A stretch of DNA of 14,965 nucleotides from an uncultured Subdoligranulum sp. (lineage in GTDB: Bacteria; Bacillota_A; Clostridia; Oscillospirales; Ruminococcaceae). The position numbers were made by a program, and so were the translations under genes. How positions within the stretch are numbered: position 1 is the first letter of the stretch; each line of letters begins with the position of its first letter. Below the pieces are notes generated by a model that was given only the letters and a program-made list of their open reading frames with translations, was not told the DNA's origin and did not search any database. The stretch covers positions 1 through 14,965 of the forward strand of contig NZ_CALADU010000020.1 in the NCBI RefSeq assembly GCF_937890665.1, in the 5' to 3' direction. Shown one piece after another: positions 1-6,261 of the stretch.

Positions 1-164
1 CCTCCGCCCTTGGCCTGGCCGGTGCGGGCGGAATCGGCGCGCCGCTGATCCTGGCCCTGAACCAATACGCCTGGCATGATGTCAGCACTCTGGCGCTGGG
101 CATGATCGCCTTGTCCTGGCTGGTGGATCTGGTCTCCGCTTTCTGCCGCCGCAGGGCCGCCTGA
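1..164 (+). CDS. Phosphonate-type ABC transporter permease (PhnE-like), C-terminal end only
   Basis: Only the last 53 codons lie in the window, in the frame whose codons begin at base 3 and ending at TGA 162-164. The peptide begins SALGLAGAGGIGAPLI and continues through a hydrophobic stretch (LALGMIALSWLVDLVSAF) to a basic tail (CRRRAA). A GAGGIG motif followed by a last membrane helix and short Arg-rich tail is typical of PhnE/PtxC-type inner-membrane permeases, which import phosphonate or phosphite together with an ATPase and a binding protein. These partners would lie upstream, outside the window. The substrate cannot be told from this fragment. A hairpin follows at 248-283. The family call is inference from one motif plus hydrophobicity. 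Confidence 0.6.
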   Translation, partial: SALGLAGAGGIGAPLILALNQYAWHDVSTLALGMIALSWLVDLVSAFCRRRAA

Positions 165-247
165 GGCCGATGCCCGCCAGCAGCCGGATCCGGTGCAGCC
201 CCCCGTTCCGCCCCGGCGGGAAGGATTCCGGCGGAGCTGCTGCAAAG

Positions 248-283
248 CAAGACACGGACAGTCTTTGGACTGTCCGTGCCTTG
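248..283. terminator. Hairpin terminator between convergent genes
   Basis: A 16-bp stem (248-263 with 268-283) closes a TTTG loop. One mismatch as read on the plus strand becomes a G-U pair in minus-strand RNA. It lies between the 3' end of the plus-strand permease and the 3' end of the minus-strand cupin gene, the right place for a shared terminator. The following T tract is weak on both strands (TTGTTG on plus), so efficiency is uncertain. Confidence 0.6.
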
Positions 284-316
284 TTGCCAAGCGGCGATTC
301 CCCGGCCGGGAGCCGC

Positions 317-748
317 TCAGAGTGCTTCGTATTCCGCGTCGCTCACCGGCTCGCACCACTCGTTGGAGCAGGCCTCACCGGGCATCTCGACGGCGATGTG
401 GCTGAACCAGCTGTCCCGCTTGGCGCCGTGCCAGTGCTTGACCTCCGCCGGGATGACGATGACTCTGCCGGGCTCCAGGCTGACCGCCTCTTTGCCCTCC
501 TCCTGGTACCAACCCTCGCCGGCGGTGCAGATCAGCAGCTGCCCGCCGCCCTCGGAGGCGTGGTGGATATGCCAGTTGTTCCGGCACCCGGGCTCGAAGG
601 TGACGTTGGCCAGAAACAGCCCGTCCTCCGGGCGGGTCAGGGGATTGAGATAGGACCGGCCGGCAAAGTACCGGGCAAAAGCGTCGTTGGGCGCGCCCAG
701 GCCAAACACGTTCTGTTCCTCAAATGCAGCCTTGTCCATGATCTTCAT
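317..748 (-). CDS. Small single-domain cupin protein
   Basis: A 143-residue cytosolic protein with one cupin barrel. Cupin motif 1 is around residues 54-80 (PGCRNNWHIHHASEGG), with candidate metal ligands H60 and H62 and Q70 near the usual acidic position. Motif 2 is around residues 93-107 (PGRVIVIPAEVKHWHG), with H105 or H107 as the last ligand. The open frame extends upstream to 898, but the ATG at 748 is chosen because GGGAGGT stands at the right distance before it, and the extra upstream residues belong to a decayed MerR-like gene. Cupins of this type sit beside carboxymuconolactone decarboxylase, flavodoxin and aldo/keto reductase genes under LysR or MerR regulators in gut Clostridia. 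The substrate is unknown. A role in oxidation or decarboxylation of small aromatic or keto compounds is only a guess from family and context. Confidence 0.85.
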   Translation of the reverse strand: MKIMDKAAFEEQNVFGLGAPNDAFARYFAGRSYLNPLTRPEDGLFLANVTFEPGCRNNWHIHHASEGGGQLLICTAGEGWYQEEGKEAVSLEPGRVIVIPAEVKHWHGAKRDSWFSHIAVEMPGEACSNEWCEPVSDAEYEAL

Positions 749-802
749 GCAACATACCTCCCAATGCTTTCTTATGAATGCGGGGCAGACCGCCGCCCCG
801 GT

Positions 803-1037
803 GTGGATGTTCTGCCGCCAGCGTGTCTCCTGCCGCTCACGGGTGTGAATATCCGCCAGCGCGGCGGCCCGTATCTCCACCAGTAGCCGCAGCCGCATAT
901 AGCCCCCCGTCTCCTCTCCGGTGAAGCCGATGTCCCGAAGCGTCAGGATCAGGTTCAGCCGCTCCGGGTCGCGGCCTGCCCGACCTCAGGACCTCCATGG
1001 AGATCTGATCGCACTCGCTGGCCTCCTGGATCGTCAT
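803..1037 (-). pseudogene. Decayed MerR-like transcriptional regulator
   Basis: Two pieces in different frames read like parts of one small MerR-like regulator. From ATG 1037 comes MTIQEASECDQISMEVLR, resembling the first helix-turn-helix of MerR proteins. After a junction near 974-983 the other frame gives DPERLNLILTLRDIGFTGEE, the typical second half of a MerR DNA-binding domain, then EIRAAALADIHTRERQETR, like the C-terminal helix. Compared with intact members as I remember them, the wing between the two pieces and part of the dimerisation helix are missing, so a deletion with frameshift is likely. It lies immediately upstream of the cupin gene on the same strand, where an intact copy could have controlled it. 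The size of the deletion is inferred, not measured. Confidence 0.6.
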
Positions 1038-1060
1038 CGCCCGCACCTCAGGGCAGAAAG

Positions 1061-1088
1061 TGGAGACGTCCCCGCAGGGACGCCTCCA
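1061..1088 (-). terminator. Probable terminator of the LysR gene
   Basis: A 12-bp stem (1061-1072 with 1077-1088) closes a 4-base loop. In minus-strand RNA all pairs form, with one G-U; on the plus strand that pair is A-C. It is followed on the minus strand by CTTTCT, a short pyrimidine tract. It lies 32 bases past the LysR stop codon and before the MerR remnant. Confidence 0.5.
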
Positions 1089-1120
1089 TTCTAAATCTGG
1101 AACTTCGCCTTGTCCAATGC

Positions 1121-2008
1121 CTATACCGGATGGTCTGATATTCCGCCGACGTATTTCTCGGCAAATCGCAGCAGGGCAGCAGCGGTGGCAGAAAGGACCT
1201 CGGTCTTCTTCCAGGCCAGAACCGTGCCCGACTCCAGCGGCGGAGAGAGGGGTACGAACCGCAGCCCGTCATAGGCGCAATCCAGCCGGATCACCAGATA
1301 GATCCCCAGCCCCTCCCGGGCCAGCTGGGTCTGGTTGTAAGGCAGGTTGCCGCTGGCCGCCACCTGGATCCGGTCTGCGTAAGGGCCGAACCAGCGGATC
1401 ATTTCCCGGCGCATCAGCTCCCGGGTGGTCAGGATCAGGGGGCTGTCCGCCAGGTCCCCGGGCGTCCCCACCTCCTGCTGGGCCAGAGGCGAATCCTCCG
1501 GCACCAGGACGCCCCAGGATTCCCGGACAGGCAGCCGGAGGATCTGGTAGCGGCTGGTGTCCACCGGCTCCAGCAGAAGTCCCATGTCCAGGAGTCCCTG
1601 CTCGATCCGCTCCTTGATCCCGTCGGAGTCTCCGCTGTAAATCTCATACTGGACCCGGGGATGCTGGCGGTGAAAGGCAGCCAGGAGCTTTGCCAGATAC
1701 GTCATGCTCCGCAGGTCGCCGCTTCCGATGGAGATCCGGCCTGTGATCTCCTCCGCCGGTCGGAGCTCCCGGGCCGTCTTCTCCGCCAGCTCTACGATCT
1801 CCTGAGCCCGGCGGCGCAGCAGCATCCCGGCCTCCGTCAGAACGACGTGGTGCTGGCTGCGACGGAACAGCTTGACTCCCAGTTCCTCCTCCAGCTGCAT
1901 CAGCTGGCGGGACAGGGTGGGCTGCGTCAGATGGAGCAGCGCCGCCGCCCGGGTGATGTTCTCCTCCCGGGCCACAGTCAAAAAATACTTCAGCGTCCGA
2001 AATTCCAC
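1121..2008 (-). CDS. LysR-family transcriptional regulator
   Basis: A 295-residue LysR-type regulator of normal family length. Residues 1-60 form the winged helix-turn-helix (VEFRTLKYFLTVAREENIT, then AAALLHLTQPTLSRQL and LEEELGVKLFRR), followed by a linker helix to about residue 85. The periplasmic-binding-protein-like effector domain starts near GRISIGSGD. I choose GTG at 2008 over the longer open frame from 2062 because GAGGAGGT lies 8 bases upstream and the protein then begins exactly where LysR proteins do. It is divergent from the Fe-S aldo/keto reductase starting at 2209, the classic arrangement in which the regulator controls both itself and the neighbouring enzyme from the shared intergenic region. 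The ligand is unknown; the control link is inference from gene arrangement. Confidence 0.93.
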   Translation of the reverse strand: MEFRTLKYFLTVAREENITRAAALLHLTQPTLSRQLMQLEEELGVKLFRRSQHHVVLTEAGMLLRRRAQEIVELAEKTARELRPAEEITGRISIGSGDLRSMTYLAKLLAAFHRQHPRVQYEIYSGDSDGIKERIEQGLLDMGLLLEPVDTSRYQILRLPVRESWGVLVPEDSPLAQQEVGTPGDLADSPLILTTRELMRREMIRWFGPYADRIQVAASGNLPYNQTQLAREGLGIYLVIRLDCAYDGLRFVPLSPPLESGTVLAWKKTEVLSATAAALLRFAEKYVGGISDHPV

Positions 2009-2092
2009 CGGGCCGCACCTCCTCTTCTCCCCTACCATATCATGGCCGCAGTGGGGCCGCAAGTGTGATATGTGTGAAATGTATGTCTCAGC

Positions 2093-2136
2093 ATAGAAAA
2101 CAGGTATTCGCTATTTCTCATTTCAGGCGGTATAAT
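2093..2136 (+). promoter_or_regulatory. Divergent LysR/reductase control region: ATAG-N14-CTAT dyad and TATAAT box
   Basis: In the 200-base gap between the two divergent genes, ATAG (2093-2096) and CTAT (2111-2114) form an interrupted dyad, and a perfect TATAAT box lies at 2131-2136 facing the reductase. The -35 candidate about 18 bases upstream of it (TTCGCT, 2107-2112) is poor and overlaps the dyad. This fits an activator-dependent promoter bound by LysR. The reductase start lies about 70 bases downstream of the box. Binding by the neighbouring LysR is inferred. Confidence 0.5.
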
Positions 2137-2208
2137 AGGGTCATGTGAGGCGCGGCGCCCGGACTCCGGCTGCCGCAGAGCTGCAACAGGAAAGGATGGT
2201 TTCGACCT

Positions 2209-3309
2209 ATGGAATACCGTGTCAACCGCCGCACCGGGGACCGGATCAGCGTCCTGGGCGTGGGCACCAGCGGCCTCCCCGCCGTCGGGGCGAAAGAGGG
2301 TGCCGCCACGCTGGAGATGGCCCTGGAGCAGGGGATCAACTACTTCGACCTGGCCACTGCCGACTCCGCCTGCTTCCCCATCTTCGGCGCCGCCCTTGCG
2401 GGTGTGCGCAGGCAGGTGCTCTACCAGGTCCACTTCGGCGCCAATTACGCCGCCGGTAAACCTTACAGCTGGACCACGGATCTGGAGACCGTCAAGCGGT
2501 CGGTAGCGTGGCAGCTGGAGCAGCTGCGGACGGACTACATCGACTACGGCTTCATCCACTGTATGGACGAGTCTGGCGACTGGCGCCGGTATGTGGACAA
2601 CGGCGTTCTTCAGTATCTGGAGGCGCTGAAAGCCCAGGGCGTCGTCCGCCACATCGGCCTCTCCACCCATACGCCGGCCCTGGCCCGGGAGGTGCTGGAC
2701 ACCGGCCTGGCGGACATGATGATGTTCAGCATCAACCCCAGCTACGACTATCAGCACGGCGAGTATGCCAACGGCAGCGCCACGGAGCGGATGGCCCTTT
2801 ACCGCCGGTGCGAGGCGGAGGGCGTGGGCATCTCCGTGATGAAGGCCTTTGCCGGCGGACAGCTGCTGGATGCTCGTACCTCTCCCTTCGGTCAGGCCCT
2901 GACGGAATATCAATGCATCCAGTACGCCCTGGACAAGCCCGGCGTCCTGACGGTGCTGCCCGGTGTCCGAGACCGGGCGGATCTGGAACGGGTCCTGGGC
3001 TTTCTGCGGGCTGGGGAGGCGGAGCGGGACTACTCCGTCATCAGCTCCCTCACCCCCAGAGACGCGGAGGGCACCTGCGTCTACTGCAACCACTGCCAGC
3101 CCTGCCCCGCCGGCCTGGACGTGGGCCTCATCAACAAGTATTATGACTTGGCCCGTGCGGGGGATGCCTTGGCGGCAGAGCACTACCGGAGCCTGTCTCT
3201 GGGTGCGGATGCCTGCATCAGCTGCGGCCACTGTGACCGCCGGTGCCCCTTCCATGTATCCCAGTCGGCGCGGATGCGGGAGATCGCATCCTACTTCCGG
3301 CAGGCGTGA
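2209..3309 (+). CDS. Aldo/keto reductase with C-terminal two-[4Fe-4S] ferredoxin domain
   Basis: A 366-residue protein. Residues 1-275 form the aldo/keto reductase TIM barrel (VLGVGTSGLP near 15-24, GINYFDLAT near 42-50, DYIDYGFIHCMD near 109-120, VVRHIGLSTHT near 145-155, GVGISVMKAFAGGQL near 205-219). The C-terminal domain has two ferredoxin clusters: C290, C293, C296, C299 and C336, C339, C342, C346, each ending in CP. Such enzymes probably couple reduction of a small substrate to ferredoxin-like electron transfer in anaerobes. Of the classical D-Y-K-H tetrad, D47 and H117 are present, but Tyr and Lys are not at the expected positions (DLATADSACFP and VLYQVHFG). Related clostridial proteins as I remember them share this variant. 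The ATG at 2209 follows an AGGAAAGGA stretch. The substrate is unknown; it is probably controlled by the divergent LysR. Confidence 0.9.
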   Translation: MEYRVNRRTGDRISVLGVGTSGLPAVGAKEGAATLEMALEQGINYFDLATADSACFPIFGAALAGVRRQVLYQVHFGANYAAGKPYSWTTDLETVKRSVAWQLEQLRTDYIDYGFIHCMDESGDWRRYVDNGVLQYLEALKAQGVVRHIGLSTHTPALAREVLDTGLADMMMFSINPSYDYQHGEYANGSATERMALYRRCEAEGVGISVMKAFAGGQLLDARTSPFGQALTEYQCIQYALDKPGVLTVLPGVRDRADLERVLGFLRAGEAERDYSVISSLTPRDAEGTCVYCNHCQPCPAGLDVGLINKYYDLARAGDALAAEHYRSLSLGADACISCGHCDRRCPFHVSQSARMREIASYFRQA

Positions 3310-3311
3310 GG

Positions 3312-3482
3312 GCCCTGGCCGTTCCTTGCACCTTTGCCGGCTACATCAATGAGCGGCTGACTGCTGACATCCCCACCGTCCTCCGCTCCGCCACCGCCCT
3401 GGTGCCCCTGAAGATGGAGACGCCCGTCCCCTTCACCGGCACCTGGGCGGATGCGGAGGCCTGTCTGAAGGAATTCTACTGA
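3312..3482 (+). pseudogene. Orphan C-terminal coding fragment, family not recognised
   Basis: Just after the reductase stop, a frame ending at TGA 3480-3482 reads as convincing protein (VPCTFAGYINERLTADIP, then KMETPVPFTGTWADAEACLKEF) with the codon bias of the neighbours. It has no ribosome site or sensible start. Upstream the frame only runs into the reductase gene in another frame. It looks like the last 50-odd residues of a gene whose front part was lost. I do not recognise the family. The strong terminator at 3516-3549 would have been its own and now also serves the reductase. Confidence 0.4.
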
Positions 3483-3515
3483 GTGCCCTTCCCGTATCCA
3501 TCTCCCAAAATCACC

Positions 3516-3549
3516 AAGACGGCTGCCAACCCGGCAGCCGTCTTTTTTT
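3516..3549 (+). terminator. Strong rho-independent terminator
   Basis: A perfect 12-bp stem (3516-3527 with 3533-3544) with a 5-base loop (AACCC) leads into a run of seven T (3543-3549). It ends the aldo/keto reductase transcription unit. Confidence 0.93.
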
Positions 3550-3678
3550 CGTTGATTCCCGCCTCCCCCGGAGGTGCGCCGGAATCAGAACTGTTTCAGT
3601 TATCTCCGATAGGATAGGGCGGGGGTGCGCGCTCCCGTTTTCACGGGTGTCCCCGCGGCCGGAGCCGCCGGCGGACGG

Positions 3679-3876
3679 TCAGTCGTCACGTGCCTCGTCC
3701 GCCGGCTTCTCCCGCGGGGTCTGCTGTTCCTTTTTCAGGGATTCCAGTCCCAGCCGGATCAATTCCACGGTCGCCTCCGAACGGGTCTGGAACCGGCGCT
3801 CAAAGCGGAAATCCTCGATCTGCTGAAACAGCTCATTGTCCACGGATACCGTGTAACGCGGTCTGTCTGTTGCCAT
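3679..3876 (-). CDS. Small ribbon-helix-helix (CopG/Arc-type) DNA-binding protein
   Basis: A 65-residue protein. Residues 5-45 fit the RHH fold: a basic N-terminal strand (RPRYTVSVDNEL), helix 1 (FQQIEDFRFERR) and helix 2 beginning at the TRSEATVELIRLGLESL turn. The C-terminal tail is charged. The open frame goes up to 3915, but ATG 3876 is chosen because AGAGGTGA lies 5 bases upstream and a consensus promoter lies at 3896-3924, inside the longer frame. RHH proteins act as dimers, usually as autorepressors. It is divergent from a second small RHH gene at 4025, and the 148-base gap contains repeated TGAACC/GGTTCA half-sites that are good operator candidates. No toxin partner is visible next to it. 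Confidence 0.85.
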   Translation of the reverse strand: MATDRPRYTVSVDNELFQQIEDFRFERRFQTRSEATVELIRLGLESLKKEQQTPREKPADEARDD

Positions 3877-3895
3877 CCTTATCACCTCTGGCCCT

Positions 3896-3924
3896 ATTAT
3901 ACACGAGTGAACCACCGGTGTAAA
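3896..3924 (-). promoter_or_regulatory. Consensus sigma-A promoter for the minus-strand RHH gene
   Basis: On the minus strand, TTTACA (3924-3919) and TATAAT (3901-3896) are separated by exactly 17 bases. A TGAACC half-site lies in the spacer at 3908-3913, suggesting repression by an RHH protein. The start codon lies about 20 bases past the -10 box, giving a short leader. Confidence 0.8.
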
Positions 3925-3940
3925 GAGAGCCGCAGCCCCC

Positions 3941-3969
3941 TTGACTTCGGTTCAGTGAACCACTATAAT
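3941..3969 (+). promoter_or_regulatory. Consensus sigma-A promoter for the plus-strand RHH gene
   Basis: TTGACT (3941-3946) and TATAAT (3964-3969) are separated by 17 bases. The perfect palindrome at 3949-3961 fills most of that spacer. The transcript would carry a leader of about 50 bases before ATG 4025, containing a further GGTTCA half-site. Confidence 0.8.
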
Positions 3970-4006
3970 AACCTTAATAGGTTCACCAATTCACTTAACC
4001 ACTATA
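3949..4006. promoter_or_regulatory. Operator candidates: palindrome and repeats between divergent RHH genes
   Basis: GGTTCAGTGAACC (3949-3961) is a perfect 13-base palindrome centred exactly in the plus-strand promoter spacer. A looser copy follows: GGTTCA at 3980-3985 with TTAACC at 3995-4000. AACCACTATA occurs twice as a direct repeat (3958-3967 and 3997-4006, 39 bases apart). With the half-site at 3908-3913 this makes a spread array, as expected for cooperative RHH binding. The protein-site link is inference. Confidence 0.6.
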
Positions 4007-4024
4007 TGGAAAGGAGCTGCGTAC

Positions 4025-4204
4025 ATGAACAGAGATCAAAAACGGTTCACCATCTCCGTGACGCCGGAGCTGGCGGCGGAACTGACCGCGGTAAAGCAGA
4101 GCAGCTACCCCGGCGTCCCCCGGGACGCGATGTTCCGGGACCTAATCATCCGGGGCCTTGTGGCGTGGGGGAAGCAGTCCGGCAAGAATAGCCAGCCCGT
4201 GTGA
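4025..4204 (+). CDS. Very small ribbon-helix-helix-like protein
   Basis: A 59-residue protein starting MNRDQKRFTISVTPELAAEL at ATG 4025, with GGAAAGGAG (4008-4016) at ideal spacing. The pattern basic strand (KRFTISVTPEL), helix (AAELTAVKQSS), turn (YPGVPRDAMF) and second helix (RDLIIRGLVAWGK) fits the RHH fold. The strand residues R7, T9 and S11 would face DNA. It faces the 65-residue RHH gene across a shared operator-like region, so the two probably regulate their own and each other's expression. The next gene on the strand begins 276 bases downstream. I do not recognise a named family. Confidence 0.75.
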   Translation: MNRDQKRFTISVTPELAAELTAVKQSSYPGVPRDAMFRDLIIRGLVAWGKQSGKNSQPV

Positions 4205-4311
4205 CGGGTGGGGTGCCGGGCCCCATCGAAGCTCCTTCGGCTCTCCCGGCAAACGGCGGCAGACAGAAACAGACAGAAACACGGTGAAAGTCAGAGGCGG
4301 CAGGTACGCCC

Positions 4312-4343
4312 GGTGCGGGCACCCGTGGGCAGCTGCCCGCACC
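4312..4343. other. GC-rich hairpin in the gap before the recombinase-like gene
   Basis: A perfect 10-bp stem (4312-4321 with 4334-4343) with a 12-base loop and no T tract. It lies in the 276-base gap after the small RHH gene. A tandem AGACAGAAAC pair lies nearby at 4261-4280. It could be an attenuator or mRNA end; function unknown. Confidence 0.4.
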
Positions 4344-4409
4344 CGCCATCCCATGGAGACAGCAGAACAATTCTGGGCGTTCCTGACCGGGAGCGTCCAA
4401 AGCGGTGCA

Positions 4410-4442
4410 GGGTTCAGTCCGTATGTCATACGGTCGTAACCC
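4410..4442. promoter_or_regulatory. 33-base symmetric dyad upstream of the recombinase-like gene
   Basis: Arms GGGTT (4410-4414) and AACCC (4438-4442) enclose CCGTATG (4419-4425) and CATACGG (4427-4433) around a single central base, with 4-base non-paired spacers on each side. The whole is exactly symmetric in spacing and lies 38 bases before the GTG start at 4481. It is a good operator candidate for a dimeric or tetrameric regulator, possibly the encoded winged-helix protein itself. Confidence 0.5.
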
Positions 4443-4480
4443 GCCGTTCATCGCTCCCCCTGACCGGGAGGAGACGGAAC

Positions 4481-5752
4481 GTGAGCAAAGTAACCATGAG
4501 ACGGCCGGATGCCCGGGCCATGGCCCAGCTTCTGGCGGAGCAGACGCAGACGGCGGCGGGGCTGATCCTCCGCCTGGCCTGGCGGCAGGGGCTGACCCGG
4601 GAGGAGATCCAGCGCCTCGCTTGGAACGATGTGGACTTTTCTGCCCATCAGCTCCGGCTGCCGGACCGGACCATCCCGCTGGAGACGGAGACCGAGGACT
4701 GCCTGCGCCGGCAGGCGGAGCGCCCCGACCCGCCTACTCCCTTCGTGGTGGTCTCGGACCGCCGCAGGCAGCAGATGCCGCCGGAGTCCATTTCCCGCCT
4801 GGCCAGAAAAACTCTGGACCGGGCGGGGCTGGGCGGCATCAGCCTGATGGATCTGCGGCACGACTTCATCATCCGCCATCTGGAATCCCACGACTGGCCC
4901 TATGTGGCCCGGATCAGCGGCATCGCCGTCCCCACTCTGTATGCCGTTTTCTCCGACTATCTGCCGGAGGGGCGGCAGAAGGACTCCCGCCCTCGGCGGG
5001 AGGTGGACGGTTTTTTGATGTGGAAGCTGCTCCAGGCGGAGGGCAGCTCCCCGGTGGGGCTTGCCCTTTGGATGGGTTGGAAGCTGGGGATGCAGGTCCG
5101 GGAGATGACAGCCCTGACCTGGGACCAGGTGGATCTGGACCGGGGTCTGGTGCGGCTGCCGGACCGGGACCTGGCCCTGGGCGTCACCCTGCGGCGCCTG
5201 CTGCGGGCGGCGGCGGGACGCCGGCGGCCGGGTGAGGACCCGCACGTGCTGCTGACGCCCAACTCCCGGCGGCCCTTGGACCAGCCCCGGCTGTCCAAGA
5301 TGGTGCGGACCGCCCTGATCCGGGGCGGGATGGAGCACATCAGCCTGGGAGATCTCTGCCGGGAGGAGCGCCGGGAGAACGAGGACGCCCGGCTGCTGGC
5401 CTACGCCGCCGAAAAAGGCACCATCTCCCGGTCGGAGGCCATGTCGCTGCTCGGCCTGTCCAAGGTGGCGGCCTACGAGCGTCTCCGGCAGCTGGCTGAG
5501 CGGGGAAAGCTGGTGCTGGTCGGCGGCAAATACTACCCCGCCGGCCAGGTGGTGCCGCCGGAGGAGCAGTATGACGTCATCCGTACATTTCTGGAGCAGT
5601 CCGGTCCGGCCTACCGGCAGGATCTGGCGGCGCCCCTGCACGTCGGCGACAGACAGTGTGCCCTGATCCTCAAGCACATGGTGGAGGACGGGCGTCTGGT
5701 GCAGGCCGGGCAGCGGTACGCCCTTCCCATTCGGGAGGAGGTTCTGCTGTGA
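4481..5752 (+). CDS. Double tyrosine-recombinase-like fold, catalytically degenerate, with C-terminal winged helices
   Basis: A 423-residue protein with an internal duplication. Residues 22-165 and 190-295 each resemble the catalytic core of a phage-type integrase (GLTREEIQRLAWNDVDF at 37-53; GMQVREMTALTWDQVDL at 203-219). Catalytic residues are largely lost. The box I Arg is replaced by T39 and Q205. The box II HxxR is M123-R126 in the first copy and G290-C293 in the second. A possible nucleophile Y160 remains only in the first. Residues 300-352 (ISRSEAMSLLGLSKVAAYER) and about 362-415 look like two winged helices. I choose GTG 4481 because GGAGGAGA lies upstream; the longer frame from 4208 crosses non-coding dyads. 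I infer a DNA-binding regulator rather than an active recombinase. It is likely transcribed with or after the small RHH gene. Confidence 0.75.
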   Translation: MSKVTMRRPDARAMAQLLAEQTQTAAGLILRLAWRQGLTREEIQRLAWNDVDFSAHQLRLPDRTIPLETETEDCLRRQAERPDPPTPFVVVSDRRRQQMPPESISRLARKTLDRAGLGGISLMDLRHDFIIRHLESHDWPYVARISGIAVPTLYAVFSDYLPEGRQKDSRPRREVDGFLMWKLLQAEGSSPVGLALWMGWKLGMQVREMTALTWDQVDLDRGLVRLPDRDLALGVTLRRLLRAAAGRRRPGEDPHVLLTPNSRRPLDQPRLSKMVRTALIRGGMEHISLGDLCREERRENEDARLLAYAAEKGTISRSEAMSLLGLSKVAAYERLRQLAERGKLVLVGGKYYPAGQVVPPEEQYDVIRTFLEQSGPAYRQDLAAPLHVGDRQCALILKHMVEDGRLVQAGQRYALPIREEVLL

Positions 5753-5845
5753 ACGGCGCAAAAGGAGAGCGGCCCTCAGTGCTCCATCTCATAGGGAAAC
5801 GAACTGAACCCCCAGGGGCACTACCGGTACGGAACAAATCAACTA

Positions 5846-5887
5846 AAACAGCCGCAAGTCATCGCTTTTGATGACTTGCGGCTGTTT
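5846..5887 (+). terminator. Terminator hairpin marking the composition boundary
   Basis: A perfect 18-bp inverted repeat (5846-5863 with 5870-5887) with loop GCTTTT; the descending arm ends in TTT, and A-rich sequence precedes the ascending arm, so it can work in either direction. It lies 94 bases after the recombinase-like gene, and AT-rich DNA begins right after it. Confidence 0.8.
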
Positions 5888-6261
5888 CAACATCTTCTCT
5901 TTCACAAAAGTGTGCGGCTTACTTATAGCGACAGTCATACTTTTCCAGCCTCATGTATCTCCCCATATGTTTCGTCATTCATAGAAGAGGATATAGTTTT
6001 TAGCTTGGCTTATTCGCTTTGTTGAAATTCGTCTCATTTTGTAGTAATCTTATAAACAACATAGCATCCTAAGATGTTTTGTTGTCCCTTTTATGGTACA
6101 ACTCTTGTGATATAGTGGTTTTACGCCAATAGTCAGAAAGTTACCGAATCACACATAGATAGGAAATGATCCGACAAGGAAAATCAACATAAGAAATTTT
6201 GTGAAATACAGAGCCTACTTTCCACAACAGGTAAAGTTTAACTACTGAATTGAGGTGCACA
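5888..6261. other. AT-rich gap upstream of the helicase gene
   Basis: About 370 bases with no convincing coding frame on either strand. Two weak sigma-A-like promoters face the helicase: TTGAAA (6022-6027), 17 bases, TAATCT (6045-6050); and TTGTGA (6105-6110), 17 bases, AATAGT (6128-6133). Neither is near consensus. The long untranslated stretch leaves room for a control RNA or for the remains of whatever occupied the site before. Confidence 0.4.

Noticed and set aside
170..886. A 238-codon plus-strand frame across the cupin gene
   Set aside because: Shadow of the cupin frame, whose motifs and ribosome site are convincing on the minus strand.
2032..3255. A 407-codon open frame on the minus strand opposite the aldo/keto reductase
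   Set aside because: Antisense shadow of a GC-rich gene: composition is Gln/Gly/Pro/Ala rich with no domain, and the plus-strand product is clearly real.
3554..3586. Imperfect inverted repeat GATTCC...GGAATC as a terminator for the minus-strand RHH gene
   Set aside because: Interrupted stem, far from the gene's stop codon and without a T tract on the minus strand.
4261..4280. Tandem AGACAGAAAC repeat
   Set aside because: Only two copies, with no further units; not a CRISPR or satellite.
4208..4480. Upstream extension of the recombinase-like frame
   Set aside because: It crosses the hairpin at 4312-4343 and the dyad at 4410-4442, has no domain, and a good ribosome site precedes GTG 4481.
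4448..5761. A 437-codon open frame on the minus strand opposite the recombinase-like gene
   Set aside because: Antisense shadow with no recognisable domain; the plus-strand frame has two repeated folds, winged helices and a ribosome site.
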